DNA from: JAKANT01 sp035502095
Lineage (GTDB): Bacteria; Pseudomonadota; Gammaproteobacteria; Burkholderiales; Burkholderiaceae_F
Assembly (NCBI GenBank): GCA_035502095.1
Contig: DATJUX010000023.1
Span: 1-54,863 of the forward strand
Direction of reading: 5' to 3'
Length of the DNA: 54,863 nucleotides
A model generated the notes under the pieces. The model was not told the DNA's origin. It saw only the letters and a list, made by a program, of their open reading frames with translations, and did not search any database. Positions 44,365 to 52,577 of the stretch are shown piece after piece; position 1 is the first letter of the stretch, and every line of letters begins with the position of its first letter. A program made the translations under genes and the position numbers.

Positions 44365-45134
44365 CGGCTCCGGCGACGACCACGGTTTATTCCAGCTTGC
44401 GCGACCGCGTCGTCTTCGTGACCGGAGGCGCTTCCGGGATCGGCGCGGCGATCGTCGAGGCGTTCGTGCGACAGCATGCGCGGGTCGCCTTCGTCGATAT
44501 CGATACGGAATCAGCGCAGCGCCTGCTGGCGCGACTGGAAGGACTCGGGCCACCGGCGCTGTTCCTGCGTTGCGATCTGATCGATGTCGACGCGCTGCGC
44601 GCCACGATCGCCGAAGTCGGCGACCGGCTCGGACCGATCGGCGTCCTGGTCAACAATGCGGCCAACGACGAGCGGCACGATATCGAGACGGTGACGCCGG
44701 CGTACTGGGACCGGGCGCTCGACATCAACCTGCGGCATGTTTTCTTTGCGGCGCAGGCGGTGCGGCCGCAGATGCGCGAGCTCGGCGGCGGTTCGATCGT
44801 CAACTTCTCGTCGATCGCCTGGATGTCGGGCGTACGGCGCCTGGTCGCCTACACGACCGCGAAAGCGGCGATCGTCGGGCTGACGCGCAGCCTCGCGATG
44901 GAGTTCGGCGGCGACCACATCCGCATCAACGCGATCGCGCCGGGCGCCGTGATGACCGAGAAGCAGCTGCGCATGTGGCACACCGAGCAGACGACCGCAG
45001 ACCTCGTCGCGCGCCAGGCGATTCACGAGCGGATGTCCGAGGCGCACATCGCGCCGGCGGTGCTGTTTCTCGCGTCCGACGACAGCAGGCTGATCACGAA
45101 ACAGTGCCTGATCATCGACGGGGGACTGCGCTGA
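44361..45134 (+). CDS. Short-chain dehydrogenase/reductase, sugar dehydrogenase-like
   Basis: The protein has 257 residues, classical SDR length. Rossmann motif VVFVTGGASGIGAAIVEAF, NNAAN, catalytic Ser in IVNFSSIAWMSGVRRLVAYT, and YTTAK carrying the catalytic Tyr and Lys are all present. The C-terminus LITKQCLIIDGGLR is normal. It begins at an ATG overlapping the orphan TOBE stop. In many proteobacteria such SDRs follow sugar ABC transporters and oxidise aldoses; substrate specificity here is inference from the remnant upstream. Confidence 0.85.
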   Translation: MTAPATTTVYSSLRDRVVFVTGGASGIGAAIVEAFVRQHARVAFVDIDTESAQRLLARLEGLGPPALFLRCDLIDVDALRATIAEVGDRLGPIGVLVNNAANDERHDIETVTPAYWDRALDINLRHVFFAAQAVRPQMRELGGGSIVNFSSIAWMSGVRRLVAYTTAKAAIVGLTRSLAMEFGGDHIRINAIAPGAVMTEKQLRMWHTEQTTADLVARQAIHERMSEAHIAPAVLFLASDDSRLITKQCLIIDGGLR

Positions 45135-45179
45135 CGGATGCAGACGAACGGATGTTCCGGATCGCATTGAATCCATAAG

Positions 45180-46270
45180 GGCTTACCGACACGCTCGGAC
45201 TGCGGGGAGCCAATGGCCCGCGCGCCAATCCGCACGGCCGCGGACTGGATGGATTCCTGCAGATCGCCGACGAGCTCGGTGCTCGCTCGATCGAGATCCA
45301 CAACGCCTGGCTGCTCCCGCTCGGCGAGGACCAGCTCTTCGGGTTGCGCGACCGCCTGGATTCGCGCGGCGTGGAGCCGATCCAGAATGCGCCGTCGATC
45401 CTCGGTCACGCGCCCGCAAAGAGCGGGCAGGCAGTCGCCGCGACCTACTACGCGATTCCGAACTTCACCGAGGACTTCAGTGCCCCCGGCCCGGTGACGA
45501 TCTATGTCGACGAGAACGGGAATCGTCTGCCGGTGCCGCAAGTCCGCGCGGTGCCGCAGATCACCGCGGCCGACGGGGTGGACACGACGTTCCTCGGCTT
45601 CGACAGCGACGGCAACGGCCTGCCCAATTTCTTCGGCACCAGCGCCGCGGCTCTCAACGCGGCGGCAGTCGGTGCGCTTGCGCTGCAGGCCGCCGGTGGT
45701 CCGGGCAGCCTGAGGCCGCAGAGCCTTTACCGCCTGCTGCAGTAGACGGCCTCGCCGATACCCCTGCCGAACGACCGCAGCCAGAGCGCTTGCGCGGCGG
45801 GTCCGGTCATCTGCTCGATGCAGGGCGACTGGACACGGTGGGAGAACTACTTCTGTCTCGCGGTCGGCTTCACCCGCAATTCAGTGGCTTCGGTCGCGCT
45901 CGACCTTTCGAACACGGGGCGGATCCGGAGTGCCAATCCGAACCGCTTCCACATCGGCACCTCGAACGGAATCACGCTCTCGGACATCACCCGGTCGGTG
46001 AGCGCGGATCAGACGGTCATGACCCTGGCTTTCGCACCCGGCCGCTTCGGCGCCGGCCAGGCGTTCCGCTTCGGCATGTCCGCGTTCTTCCCGATCGAAG
46101 GCACGATCCAGACGGATCCGGACCGGTTCCGTGGCATGAAGGTCCGCGTGACCCTCGACAACGGCCAGACGTTCGCCGGTTCCGTGATCGCCGATCAGCA
46201 GCAGGTGAATCGTTTCGCCGGTGCCGGACTCGTCAACGCAGCAGCCGCGGTGCGCGCGGCGCAAAGATGA
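45180..46270 (+). pseudogene. Subtilase-like secreted protein, 5'-truncated with an in-frame amber codon
   Basis: A stop lies just before 45180, and from there one frame stays open to 46270 except for a single TAG at 45743-45745. Before it come DGFLQIADELGARSIEIHNA, PNFTEDFSAPGPVTIYVDEN and the serine-site block FFGTSAAALNAAAVGALALQ. After it come TASPIPLPNDRSQS, MQGDWTRWENYFCLAVGF, and SANPNRFHIGTSNGITLSDI. Both sides are parts of one family of large S8-like proteins. The N-terminal catalytic Asp and His region and start codon are missing. It follows the SDR by 45 bp, suggesting a deletion joint. It differs from the relic at 735. Confidence 0.75.
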
Positions 46271-46298
46271 CTGAGCGGGGATAACGACCAGCGAAAAG

Positions 46299-46332
46299 AA
46301 GGGCAGCACCTCGCGGTGCTGCCCTTTGTCTT
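46299..46332. terminator. Rho-independent terminator, usable in both directions
   Basis: AAGGGCAGCACC (46299-46310), loop TCGC, GGTGCTGCCCTT (46315-46326), then TGTCTTT. On the other strand the stem is followed by CTTTTC. It lies between the subtilase pseudogene and the end of the leftward PEP-CTERM gene and probably ends both transcripts. Confidence 0.85.
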
Positions 46333-46378
46333 TCTGCAACCTCTCGCGCGAGCGACGTGGCCGCGGCAGGGACTCCAG

Positions 46379-47266
46379 CTAGCGCTGCTGGCGGCTGCGC
46401 CGACGCGTCGCCGCAAGTCCTGCGAGGCCGATGCCGGCCAGGAACAGCGTCGCCGGCTCGGGGACCGTGCCGCCGGGCCCCAGCGACGTGTCGTTGGCCA
46501 GCCGCCAGTTCAGAACGTTCTGCTGCTCGAACCCCGATCCGGTTCCTCCGGTGAAGCCGACGAAGGCGGTCGTGCTGCCGATCAGCGATGCGATGTCGAG
46601 GGCAACGCCGGAGTAGACCGTGAAGGCCGGGCTCGCCCCGTCCTGCACCGTCACGCTGAGGTTGGCACCGTCGTAGCCGATCGTTGCGGTCCAGATGTCG
46701 CCGTTCGACATGCAGCCGGGTGCCGTGTTCGGCGTGGACGGGTTGAAGTTGCACGCCGGAACGTTGTAGGCGTTGACGAGGTCGATATCGCTCGTCGGGC
46801 CGATGTTGCCGTTCTCGAGGATCGCGATGTGATTGCTGCTGTTCGCGTCGTTGACGTACGGCGTGTTGTCGTACGTGTCGAACTCGATCGCCACGCTGTT
46901 CAGAACTCCGCCATAACCCAGCGAGCCGCCGGCGGCACCCAGTCCGGTCGGACTTGCCGCGAGCACGAACGTGATTCCGTCCGCGGGTGAGCCGACGACG
47001 CCACCCGGATTCGTGAACTGGAACTGGAACGTGGTGCTGAACGTCGCGTTGGTGCCGAGGGTCACGGCGGACGTGCTGTACGCCGCCCCCGCCTGACTGT
47101 AGTTCGCCGGGGTGATCTGAAGCTGGTTGCCGCTCTGAGTTGCCGAGCCGGCGAAAGTGAGTCCCGCTGTGCTCGAAAAGTCCGGGTAACTGATAAGAAC
47201 CGCCGCCTGTGCCGACGTGGCTACGAACGCTCCCGTTGCCACCAGCAGCTTGTTTGCCAATTTCAT
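46379..47266 (-). CDS. PEP-CTERM protein with legume-lectin-like domain
   Basis: The protein has 295 residues. A signal peptide (KLLVATGAFVATSAQAA) precedes an L-type lectin-like beta-sandwich with DGITFVLAASPTGLGAAGGS, NSVAIEFDTYDNTPY and WTATIGYDG. The C-terminus is a PEP-CTERM anchor: VPEPATLFLAGIGLAGLAAT plus Arg cluster. Such proteins are sorted by an exosortase (not in this window) and usually released to the exopolysaccharide matrix. The ATG at 47266 has AAGGAG. A near-consensus sigma-54 promoter lies 37 bp upstream. Confidence 0.88.
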   Translation of the reverse strand: MKLANKLLVATGAFVATSAQAAVLISYPDFSSTAGLTFAGSATQSGNQLQITPANYSQAGAAYSTSAVTLGTNATFSTTFQFQFTNPGGVVGSPADGITFVLAASPTGLGAAGGSLGYGGVLNSVAIEFDTYDNTPYVNDANSSNHIAILENGNIGPTSDIDLVNAYNVPACNFNPSTPNTAPGCMSNGDIWTATIGYDGANLSVTVQDGASPAFTVYSGVALDIASLIGSTTAFVGFTGGTGSGFEQQNVLNWRLANDTSLGPGGTVPEPATLFLAGIGLAGLAATRRRSRQQR

Positions 47267-47302
47267 CTTTGCTCCTTCACTGGTTTCGCAGCACCACGGG
47301 TC

Positions 47303-47318
47303 AGCAGGTTCCGTGCCA
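47303..47318 (-). promoter_or_regulatory. Sigma-54 (RpoN) promoter of the PEP-CTERM gene
   Basis: Read leftward: TGGCACGGAACCTGCT, against the sigma-54 consensus TGGCACG-N4-TTGC(A/T). The invariant GG (-24) and GC (-12) are separated by exactly 10 bp. It lies 37 bp before the ATG at 47266, leaving a leader of about 25 bases. PEP-CTERM genes in related bacteria are known to depend on RpoN with PrsK/PrsR. Confidence 0.75.
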
Positions 47319-47386
47319 CTGGCGCAAGTCCTTGAATTGGCGGGTCGATATCGCAAGTCGACAGCGTGCGCGTAAACCGCCTCGAC

Positions 47387-48049
47387 TCAGTCAAATGATG
47401 GGGACGGCGCGCCCGACGATGGCGCGCGCGTGAAGCACACCCAATCGGTGAGGCTCGAGGCGATCAGTGCCGCCAGCTCTGCCTGACGTCGGGTCGCGGT
47501 CTTGCGCAGCGCGTGATGCAGATGCGTGCGCGCCGTCGCGATGCCGATGCCGAGATCGGCCGCGGCTTCTGCGAGGGTGCTGCCACTGGCGACGTGGGCG
47601 GCGAGCCGTGCTTCGGAGGCCGTGAGCCGATAAAGCGCTCGCAGCGCCCGCACCGACGCGCCGCGCGTACGGCGGGTTGGGTTCAGCATCAGCACGAACG
47701 ACCTGCCGAGCGGCGATGCACCGCCCGCGACTGCGACCATCTCCAGGGCGCTGCCATCGGCTGCGAAGATCAGGGCGACGTTTGGCTGCGCCGGATCGCT
47801 TTCGCACGCGGCGAGGAGCGCGGCGAGGGCGCGCCCCGCGCCTTGATGCGCGCCCACCACGTGACCCTCCTGGAGCTCGAGATGCCCTGCCTGCGCAAGC
47901 GTCTCGGCGGCGGCGGCATTGGCGCTGAGCACGCGTTGTTGAGGGTCGACGACGACGATGCCGATCCGCAACCAGCGCAATGCCGCGACGATCGCGGCAT
48001 TCGTCCCGGTCTCGACCGCTTCGGTCACCAGCTCTTCACGGGGAATCAT
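47387..48049 (-). CDS. LuxR-type regulator with PAS-like sensor domain
   Basis: The protein has 220 residues. The N-terminal half looks like a PAS fold (LRIGIVVVDPQQRVLSANAA, SANAAAAETL). The C-terminal HTH is of the LuxR/GerE kind (LTASEARLAAHVASGSTLAE, GIGIATARTHLHHALRKTAT). It would bind DNA in response to a small molecule or redox signal. It lies 120 bp upstream of the PEP-CTERM gene on the same strand; whether it controls that gene is not shown, and a sigma-54 promoter would need a different (AAA+) activator. Confidence 0.8.
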   Translation of the reverse strand: MIPREELVTEAVETGTNAAIVAALRWLRIGIVVVDPQQRVLSANAAAAETLAQAGHLELQEGHVVGAHQGAGRALAALLAACESDPAQPNVALIFAADGSALEMVAVAGGASPLGRSFVLMLNPTRRTRGASVRALRALYRLTASEARLAAHVASGSTLAEAAADLGIGIATARTHLHHALRKTATRRQAELAALIASSLTDWVCFTRAPSSGAPSPSFD

Positions 48050-48191
48050 CGTCGTCCTCGCATCGCTCGGCGTGGAAGCGACGTTAGGTAACGGTGCGTC
48101 ACATCACCGTTACGTTTCTGCTGTGCAGACTGAGGCGAGGACCATTTGCTTACATTTTGCTGACGCCATAGCGGCCATGCGAGAACTGATT

Positions 48192-49172
48192 TCAATCCTC
48201 GGTGATGCCGGCCGCCTTGATGACACGGCCCCACTTCTCGATTTCTTTCGCGAGGAAGCGGCCGAACTCGGCGGAATCCATCGGCTCGACCACGGCGCCG
48301 AGGGAAACGAGCCTGTCGCGCACGCCATCGTCTTTCAGCGCCGCGAGGATCTCGTTCTGCAACCGGGTGACGAGCTCCCGCTGCGTTTTCGCCGGCGCCA
48401 CGAACCCCCACCAGACCGTCGCTTCGAAGTCCGCGAGCCCAGCCTCGTTGAACGTCGGTACGTCGGCCAGCATCGCAAGGCGCCGGGCGCCCGACACGGC
48501 GAGCGCACGCAAGCGCCCGGACTTGACGTGCGGAGCGGCTTCGAGCGGATTGATCAGCATGAAGCTGATCCGGTCGCCCACCAGGTCGGCGAGTGCCGGG
48601 GCGCCTCCCTTGTAGGGAACGTGTAGCGCCTCGAACCTCGCTTGCGCCTTGAGCAGTTCGGTTGCGAGGTGCCCGGAACTGCCGGCGCCCGAGGTGCCGT
48701 AGGTCATCGCGCCGCGTTGGGCGCGTGCCAGCGCGATGAAATCCTGCAGAGTTTTCGCCGGCGACGTGGCGGGCACGACCAGCACGAGCGGTGCGTAGCC
48801 GACGCCGGCGACCGGGGCAAAATCGCGCAGCGTGTCGAACGGAAGGTTCTTGTGCAGCGTCATGTTGGCGGCCAGGCCGTTTGCGCCCAGCAGCAGGGTG
48901 TAGCCGTCCGGCGGCGCCCTGGCGACGAAGTCGGCACCGATGTTCGCGTTCCCGCCGGGCTTGTTCTCGACGACGACGGGCTGGCCGGCCTGTTCCGCGA
49001 GGCGCTGGCCCACGACGCGAGCGACGATGTCGACCGCGCCACCCGCAGCGAACGGCACGACGATCCGGATCGGCTTCGACGGGTAAGGCTGCGCGTGAGC
49101 GGGCGGCAGGAACAGGGCAGCGGCGAAGGCAACCGCTGCGGTCTGAGCGATCTTAGGGACCGAGCGCTTCAT
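48192..49172 (-). CDS. Bug/TctC family tripartite-tricarboxylate-type solute receptor
   Basis: The protein has 326 residues. A signal peptide (TAAVAFAAALFLPPAHA) precedes the Bug fold, with YPSKPIRIVVPFAAGGAVDI, VVENKPGGNANIGADFVARA and YGTSGAGSSGHLATELLKAQ. Bug proteins bind carboxylates and other small acids in the periplasm and are greatly expanded in betaproteobacteria. No TctA/TctB genes are adjacent, so it is an orphan receptor. The ligand cannot be read from the sequence. Confidence 0.9.
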   Translation of the reverse strand: MKRSVPKIAQTAAVAFAAALFLPPAHAQPYPSKPIRIVVPFAAGGAVDIVARVVGQRLAEQAGQPVVVENKPGGNANIGADFVARAPPDGYTLLLGANGLAANMTLHKNLPFDTLRDFAPVAGVGYAPLVLVVPATSPAKTLQDFIALARAQRGAMTYGTSGAGSSGHLATELLKAQARFEALHVPYKGGAPALADLVGDRISFMLINPLEAAPHVKSGRLRALAVSGARRLAMLADVPTFNEAGLADFEATVWWGFVAPAKTQRELVTRLQNEILAALKDDGVRDRLVSLGAVVEPMDSAEFGRFLAKEIEKWGRVIKAAGITED

Positions 49173-49252
49173 CGCCTCTCCGTGGACGCTGCGAGTTTGT
49201 CAGGTGCGGTATATGGTTCACCATCCGAACATCGGTCGCACGCGGGAACCTG

Positions 49253-50044
49253 ATGAAAGCAGAACGAGCCTTCAGCCGCCTTTGCGCGCTGGCGTGCGCA
49301 TTGGCCCTCGGCGCGGCGAACGCGGCCGATGTGCGGGTCATGATCTCGTCCGGCTTCTATGCCGCGTACAGCGAACTGGCCCCCGAGTTCGAGCGCAGCA
49401 GCGGACATCACCTGGTGACCACGCGCGGACCGTCGCTCGGAAATTCGTCGGAAGCGATTCCCGAGCGCCTGCGGCACGGTGAACCCGCCGATGTCGTCAT
49501 CGGGGTTGCGGCGTCGATCGACGACCTGGCTGCGAAGGGGCTGGTGCGCGCAGGCACCAAGGTCGATTTCGCGCGCTCGCAAATCGGCATGGTGGTGCGC
49601 GCCGGGGCGCGCAAGCCGGACATCAGCAGCGTCGAAGCGTTCCGGCGCACCTTGCTCGAGGCCAGGTCGATCGCCTACTCGGACAGCGCGAGCGGCATCC
49701 ATTTGTCCGCAACCGTTTTTGCCCGGCTTGGCATCGCCGAACTGATCGCCGGAAAGGGCCGGCAGGTGGCGGGACCGCCTTCGGGCGAACCGGTCGCCGC
49801 GGTCGTCGCACGTGGCGAAGCGGAGATCGGCTTCCAGCAGGTGAGCGAGTTGATCCACGAACCGGGCGTCGACTATGTGGGACCGATTCCGGAGGAGTTG
49901 CAGCAGGAGACACGCTTCTCGGGTGTGCTGACGACCAATGCCCGCGAACCGGCGGCCGCCGCGGAACTCGTCCGTTTCCTTGCCTCGCGCGACGCCGCGA
50001 AAGCCATTGTTCAGTCCGGACTTGCGCCGTTGGTTCAGCCATAG
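49253..50044 (+). CDS. ModA-like periplasmic substrate-binding protein
   Basis: The protein has 263 residues. A signal peptide (FSRLCALACALALGAANAAD) is followed by an SBP_bac_11-type fold: DVRVMISSGFYAAYSELAPE, VTTRGPSLGNSSEAIPERLR, PADVVIGVAASIDDLAAKGL and VAAVVARGEAEIGFQQVSEL. It resembles molybdate-binding ModA proteins, but no modB or modC follows, so binding of molybdate is not assured; many orphan members bind other anions. The ATG at 49253 opens the signal peptide. It is divergent from the Bug gene across 80 bp. Confidence 0.82.
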   Translation: MKAERAFSRLCALACALALGAANAADVRVMISSGFYAAYSELAPEFERSSGHHLVTTRGPSLGNSSEAIPERLRHGEPADVVIGVAASIDDLAAKGLVRAGTKVDFARSQIGMVVRAGARKPDISSVEAFRRTLLEARSIAYSDSASGIHLSATVFARLGIAELIAGKGRQVAGPPSGEPVAAVVARGEAEIGFQQVSELIHEPGVDYVGPIPEELQQETRFSGVLTTNAREPAAAAELVRFLASRDAAKAIVQSGLAPLVQP

Positions 50045-50078
50045 ACCGCGGCGACGCATCCACGGACCGCTGTGGCAA

Positions 50079-50124
50079 GTTATCCACCGGGCGGCGGATA
50101 ACTCTGTGGATGAGTTGTGGATAG
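50079..50124. promoter_or_regulatory. Cluster of DnaA-box-like 9-mers with a palindrome
   Basis: Against TTATCCACA: TTATCCACC at 50080-50088 (8/9), reverse-strand TCATCCACA at 50105-50113 (8/9), reverse-strand CTATCCACA at 50116-50124 (8/9), and reverse-strand TTATCCGCC at 50093-50101 (7/9). GTTATCC (50079-50085) and GGATAAC (50096-50102) form a palindrome. The cluster is in the gap between converging genes. It could be a DnaA-binding site or a repressor-like operator. Confidence 0.45.
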
Positions 50125-50206
50125 CACCGGCGCGGTGCGCTGACGGGTCGGGCGGACGTCACGGATTGCTCCGGCGCAGATTTCGCAGATGCGGCTCGAC
50201 TGCGAG

Positions 50207-51019
50207 TCACGCATTCACGACCCGGGTGATCTGCACCGGCGTCGGTGCCGGCCAGCCGGCCTCCCGCGCGACGCGCACGATCGCCTCATTGATGTCGCCG
50301 TACACCTGCGCGTAGTACCGGTTGTTCGTGTAGGGGCGGATCGCGATCACCGGCCCGTTCAGGTTCATGTCGAGCAGGCTCACTTCGGGGGCCGGCGTGG
50401 TGGCCACGTTGGGCACTGCGGCGACCGCGCGGCGAAAGCGCTCGATCGCCTCGGCAGGATCGACGCTGCCGGCAAGCTGCGCCTGGCGATCGACCCGGCG
50501 CACCTCGAGCGCGGAGAAGTTCTGGATCGTGTCGGCGAAGATCCTGCCGTTGCCGACGATGGTCATCACGTGATCGGGCGTGACGATGGTGGTGCCGAAC
50601 AGGCCCAGTTCGCGCACCGTGCCGTTCACGCCGGCGACGGTCACGACGTCGCCGACCTTGAACGGCCGCAGCACCAGCATGAATGCCCCCGCGGCAAAGT
50701 TGCCGAGCAGTCCGCTCCACGCCGCGCCGACCGCGAGACCCGCGCCGGCAAGCAGCGCGGCGAACGATGTGGTCTGGATGCCGAAGTAGCCGAGGATGCC
50801 GAGCACCAGCGCGATGTTCAGCGTGATCGCGACGATCGAGCCGAGGTACTTGGTCAATGTCGAGTCGACGTTGCTGCGGCCCATGGCGGCCTGCATCGCC
50901 CGCACCACGCTGTTGATGATCCAGCGGCCGACGATCCAGAAGGCGATCGCGGCCAGCACTTTCAGGCCGAGGTCGAGCAGGGTGGTGGAGAGGAAGTGCT
51001 GTACCGCGGCCATGTCCAT
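50207..51019 (-). CDS. MscS-family mechanosensitive channel
   Basis: The protein has 270 residues. Three membrane segments lie in the first half; the pore helix TM3 is ALLAGAGLAVGAAWSGLLGN with its Ala/Gly pattern, followed by FAAGAFMLVLRPFKVGDVVT and the beta domain VNGTVRELGLFGTTIVTPDH. The C-terminal domain is of MscS size. It opens on membrane tension to release solutes. The ATG at 51019 has GGAGG; a second ATG two codons later is possible. It is downstream of alanine dehydrogenase on the same strand with about 100 bp between. Confidence 0.92.
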   Translation of the reverse strand: MDMAAVQHFLSTTLLDLGLKVLAAIAFWIVGRWIINSVVRAMQAAMGRSNVDSTLTKYLGSIVAITLNIALVLGILGYFGIQTTSFAALLAGAGLAVGAAWSGLLGNFAAGAFMLVLRPFKVGDVVTVAGVNGTVRELGLFGTTIVTPDHVMTIVGNGRIFADTIQNFSALEVRRVDRQAQLAGSVDPAEAIERFRRAVAAVPNVATTPAPEVSLLDMNLNGPVIAIRPYTNNRYYAQVYGDINEAIVRVAREAGWPAPTPVQITRVVNA

Positions 51020-51120
51020 GAGGTCCTCCGATCGGTCGTTGGTCGTTTACGTCATTGCGACCGCGGGCTGCCTCGACGCAGTCCGCGGGGTTTGGCGGGC
51101 AGCCGACCGAACCACCTGGG

Positions 51121-52236
51121 TCAGACAATCACCGCATCCGGCGGCGTGTACTCGAGGTGCAGCGCCCGTGCGACTGCGCGGTGGGTCACGCGGCCTGCCG
51201 CAATGTTAAGGCCCGCCTTCAGGTGTGCATCCGCATGCAGCGCCGCGCGCCAGCCCAGGTCGGCCAGAGCGAGCGTGAACGGCAGCGTCGCATTGTTCAA
51301 AGCGTAGGTAGACGTGCGCGGCACCGCGCCCGGCATGTTGGCCACCATGTAATGGACGACCCCATCGATTACATAGGTCGGTTCCGCATGCGTGGTCGGT
51401 CGTGCGGTTTCCACGCTTCCGCCCTGGTCGATCGCAACGTCCACGATCACCGAGCCGTGCTTCATCCGCGGCAGGAGAGCCTTCGCGATCAGCTTCGGTG
51501 CTGCCGCGCCGGGTATCAGCACGCCGGAGATCACCGCGTCGGCGCGCAGCACTTCACGCTCGACGTTGTCCTGGTTCGCGAACAAGGTCATCGTGCGGCC
51601 GTTGAACATGGCGTCGATGCGCCGCAGCGCGGCGAGCGATTTGTCGATCACCACGACCTGCGCGCCGGTGCTCACCGCGATCTGCGCCGCGTTGGTGCCG
51701 ACCACGCCGGCGCCGATGATCGCAACACGGCCGGGCGCAACGCCTGGAACACCTCCGAGCAGCGTGCCCATTCCGCCGACCGACTTTTCGAGGCAGCGCG
51801 CCGCAACCTGCACCGCCAGGCGGCCGGCCACCTCGGACATCGGTGCCAGAAGGGGCAGCCCGCCCGCAGGCGATGTCACCGTCTCATACGCGATGCAGAT
51901 CGCGCCGGACTCGATGAGATCCGTCGCCTGCTCGGGATCCGGTGCCAGGTGCAGGTAGGTGAAAAGGATCTGCCCGTCGCGCAAGCGCTTGCGCTCGATG
52001 GCTTGCGGCTCCTTCACCTTGACGATCATGTCCGCACGCTCGAACACCTCGGCCGCATCGTCGGCGACCTCCGCGCCGGCCTTGCGATAGTCGTCGTCGG
52101 TGGCGCCGATGCCCGAGCCCGCTTGCGATTCGACGAGCACGGCGTGACCGTGCGCCACGGCCTCCCGCACCGACGACGGCGTCATTCCGACGCGATATTC
52201 ATGCACCTTGATCTCTTTCGGAACGCCGATCTGCAT
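51121..52236 (-). CDS. ald: Alanine dehydrogenase
   Basis: The protein has 371 residues, exactly family length. The N-terminus MQIGVPKEIKVHEYRVGMTP carries the substrate Arg, KVKEP the substrate Lys, FTYLHLAPD the catalytic His, VAIIGAGVVGTNAAQIAVST the NAD+ Rossmann motif, and IVDVAIDQGGSVET the catalytic Asp. It interconverts L-alanine and pyruvate plus ammonia. It is probably expressed on its own promoter in the 341-bp upstream gap. Confidence 0.95.
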   Translation of the reverse strand: MQIGVPKEIKVHEYRVGMTPSSVREAVAHGHAVLVESQAGSGIGATDDDYRKAGAEVADDAAEVFERADMIVKVKEPQAIERKRLRDGQILFTYLHLAPDPEQATDLIESGAICIAYETVTSPAGGLPLLAPMSEVAGRLAVQVAARCLEKSVGGMGTLLGGVPGVAPGRVAIIGAGVVGTNAAQIAVSTGAQVVVIDKSLAALRRIDAMFNGRTMTLFANQDNVEREVLRADAVISGVLIPGAAAPKLIAKALLPRMKHGSVIVDVAIDQGGSVETARPTTHAEPTYVIDGVVHYMVANMPGAVPRTSTYALNNATLPFTLALADLGWRAALHADAHLKAGLNIAAGRVTHRAVARALHLEYTPPDAVIV

Positions 52237-52577
52237 GGTTCACTCCGAGAAATTGCTGCACCGACTGCGCGAGCTGTCCGGCGGGAGTCACTTCATTCAG
52301 CGTGCGAACAGTCGCTGCAGCCGGCAAGCCGGAAATCATCCGCCAATTGCCGTGCGGCCCTGTTGACAAGCCGACAATGCGCAGTCGCGGTGGGTGCGGT
52401 TGCGCGGCCAGCAATTGCATGTCCGACCGAGGAGAACGGCCATTGGCTGGGTCGTCGAAATTTCTTACACACCTCAATGCGAGACGATTCGCGAATTCCT
52501 GAAAATCAGTCGGCAGCATCCGGTCGCATGCTTCTTGCTCGCCTCGTCAACAGAAGAGTGCGAGGGAGAAAAATCTC
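52237..52577. other. 341-bp divergent intergenic region
   Basis: It lies between ald (leftward) and the second PEP-CTERM gene (rightward) and must hold both promoters. A TTGACA hexamer at 52363-52368 has no good -10 at the right distance. No sigma-54 GG-N10-GC element was found before the PEP-CTERM gene. No gene is visible. Confidence 0.35.

Noticed and set aside
52237..52577. Sigma-54 promoter before the second PEP-CTERM gene
   Set aside because: Candidate GG and GC pairs were found only at wrong spacings (9, 11 or 13 bp).
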